A DNA stretch of 64,000 nucleotides from Paenirhodobacter hankyongi (GTDB taxonomy: Bacteria > Pseudomonadota > Alphaproteobacteria > Rhodobacterales > Rhodobacteraceae), in assembly GCF_003664585.1 (NCBI RefSeq), contig NZ_RCHI01000006.1:62001-126000 (forward strand), read 5' to 3'. The translations under genes and the position numbers were made by a program. Position 1 is the stretch's first letter, and every line of letters begins with the position of its first letter. The notes under the pieces are model-generated. The model worked only from the letters and a program-made list of their open reading frames with translations. It had not been told where the DNA came from and did no database searches. Below are positions 63,928 to 64,000 of the stretch, one piece after another.

Positions 63928-64000
63928 ATGCGCCGCGTCGTCATCACCGGTCTGGGCATCGTCTCGCCGATCGGCAATTCCGCCGACGAAGTCACCGCCA
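63928..64000 (+). CDS. fabB: Beta-ketoacyl-ACP synthase I (FabB), start only
   Basis: Starts at ATG 63928 after GAGGAGGCCACC with MRRVVITGLGIVSPIGNSADEV, the KAS-family N-terminus. It runs past the right edge of the window. FabB elongates the unsaturated acyl chain made by FabA. Confidence 0.85.
   Translation, partial: MRRVVITGLGIVSPIGNSADEVTA

Overview
The window comes from the chromosome of a GC-rich alphaproteobacterium, most likely a Rhodobacter-like member of the Rhodobacterales. Supporting signs are an Irr-type Fur regulator divergent from fabA-fabB, an mmcB gene behind a GTT(T/C)-N7-GTTC LexA-like box, a fused EIIA-HPr-EI fructose PTS protein, a DUF6324-type protein, an LdtR-like MarR regulator, and a tRNA-His with A73 and no G-1 (the unusual alphaproteobacterial form).

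Layout. 1-3.4 kb: riboflavin genes ribB (5' end cut by the window) and ribH with nusB, a small membrane protein, an unassigned structured intergenic stretch, mmcB and a DUF6324-type protein. 3.5-14.6 kb: tRNA-His and an 11.1 kb element integrated in its 3' end, bounded by 46-bp perfect direct repeats (3566-3611 and 14598-14643). It carries a tyrosine integrase, small and large terminase, portal, a fused prohead protease/major capsid protein and a gpW-like head-tail joiner. It also has a divergent repressor switch (Xre) and an ImmA/IrrE peptidase plus membrane-protein pair, but no recognisable tail, lysis or replication genes. This is the architecture expected of a capsid-forming phage satellite (cf-PICI-like) and is the main find. 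14.7-18.2 kb: an EamA transporter with a divergent LysR regulator, a PaiB-like gene broken by a +1 frameshift in a G7 run, tRNA-Ser(GCU) and an RND efflux fragment.

18.2-29.2 kb: an aromatic-catabolism island. It has a GntR regulator, FAH-family hydrolase, extradiol-type VOC dioxygenase, acyl-CoA synthetase, MhpA-like and TfdB-like flavin hydroxylases, a beta-class GST, a TetR regulator and a FadL/TodX-type porin. Three of its promoter regions share an AT-rich palindrome followed by TTGAC. 29.4 kb: an IS5-type transposase fragment. 29.7-36.3 kb: fructose uptake (fruR divergent from fruBKA) with two palindromic operators. 36.4-43.4 kb: ychF, trpA, an lldD-like oxidase, a MarR-GNAT fusion, rplY, a small Cys protein, a rhodanese and a GlxA-type regulator.

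43.4-48.6 kb: a TRAP transporter (three genes), a two-subunit 3-oxoacid CoA-transferase and a lipoprotein cytochrome c. 48.7-54.6 kb: an AT-rich orphan gene, parE, a GST, ppk2, and a cytochrome c'/b561 pair. 54.7-64 kb: a MATE exporter, an aminotransferase, sdhE, an LdtR-like regulator, a serine hydrolase, a DUF2237 protein, epmA divergent from efp, a GNAT, irr and fabA, with the start of fabB at the right edge.

All assignments rest on reading the sequence and on family knowledge; no database search was possible.
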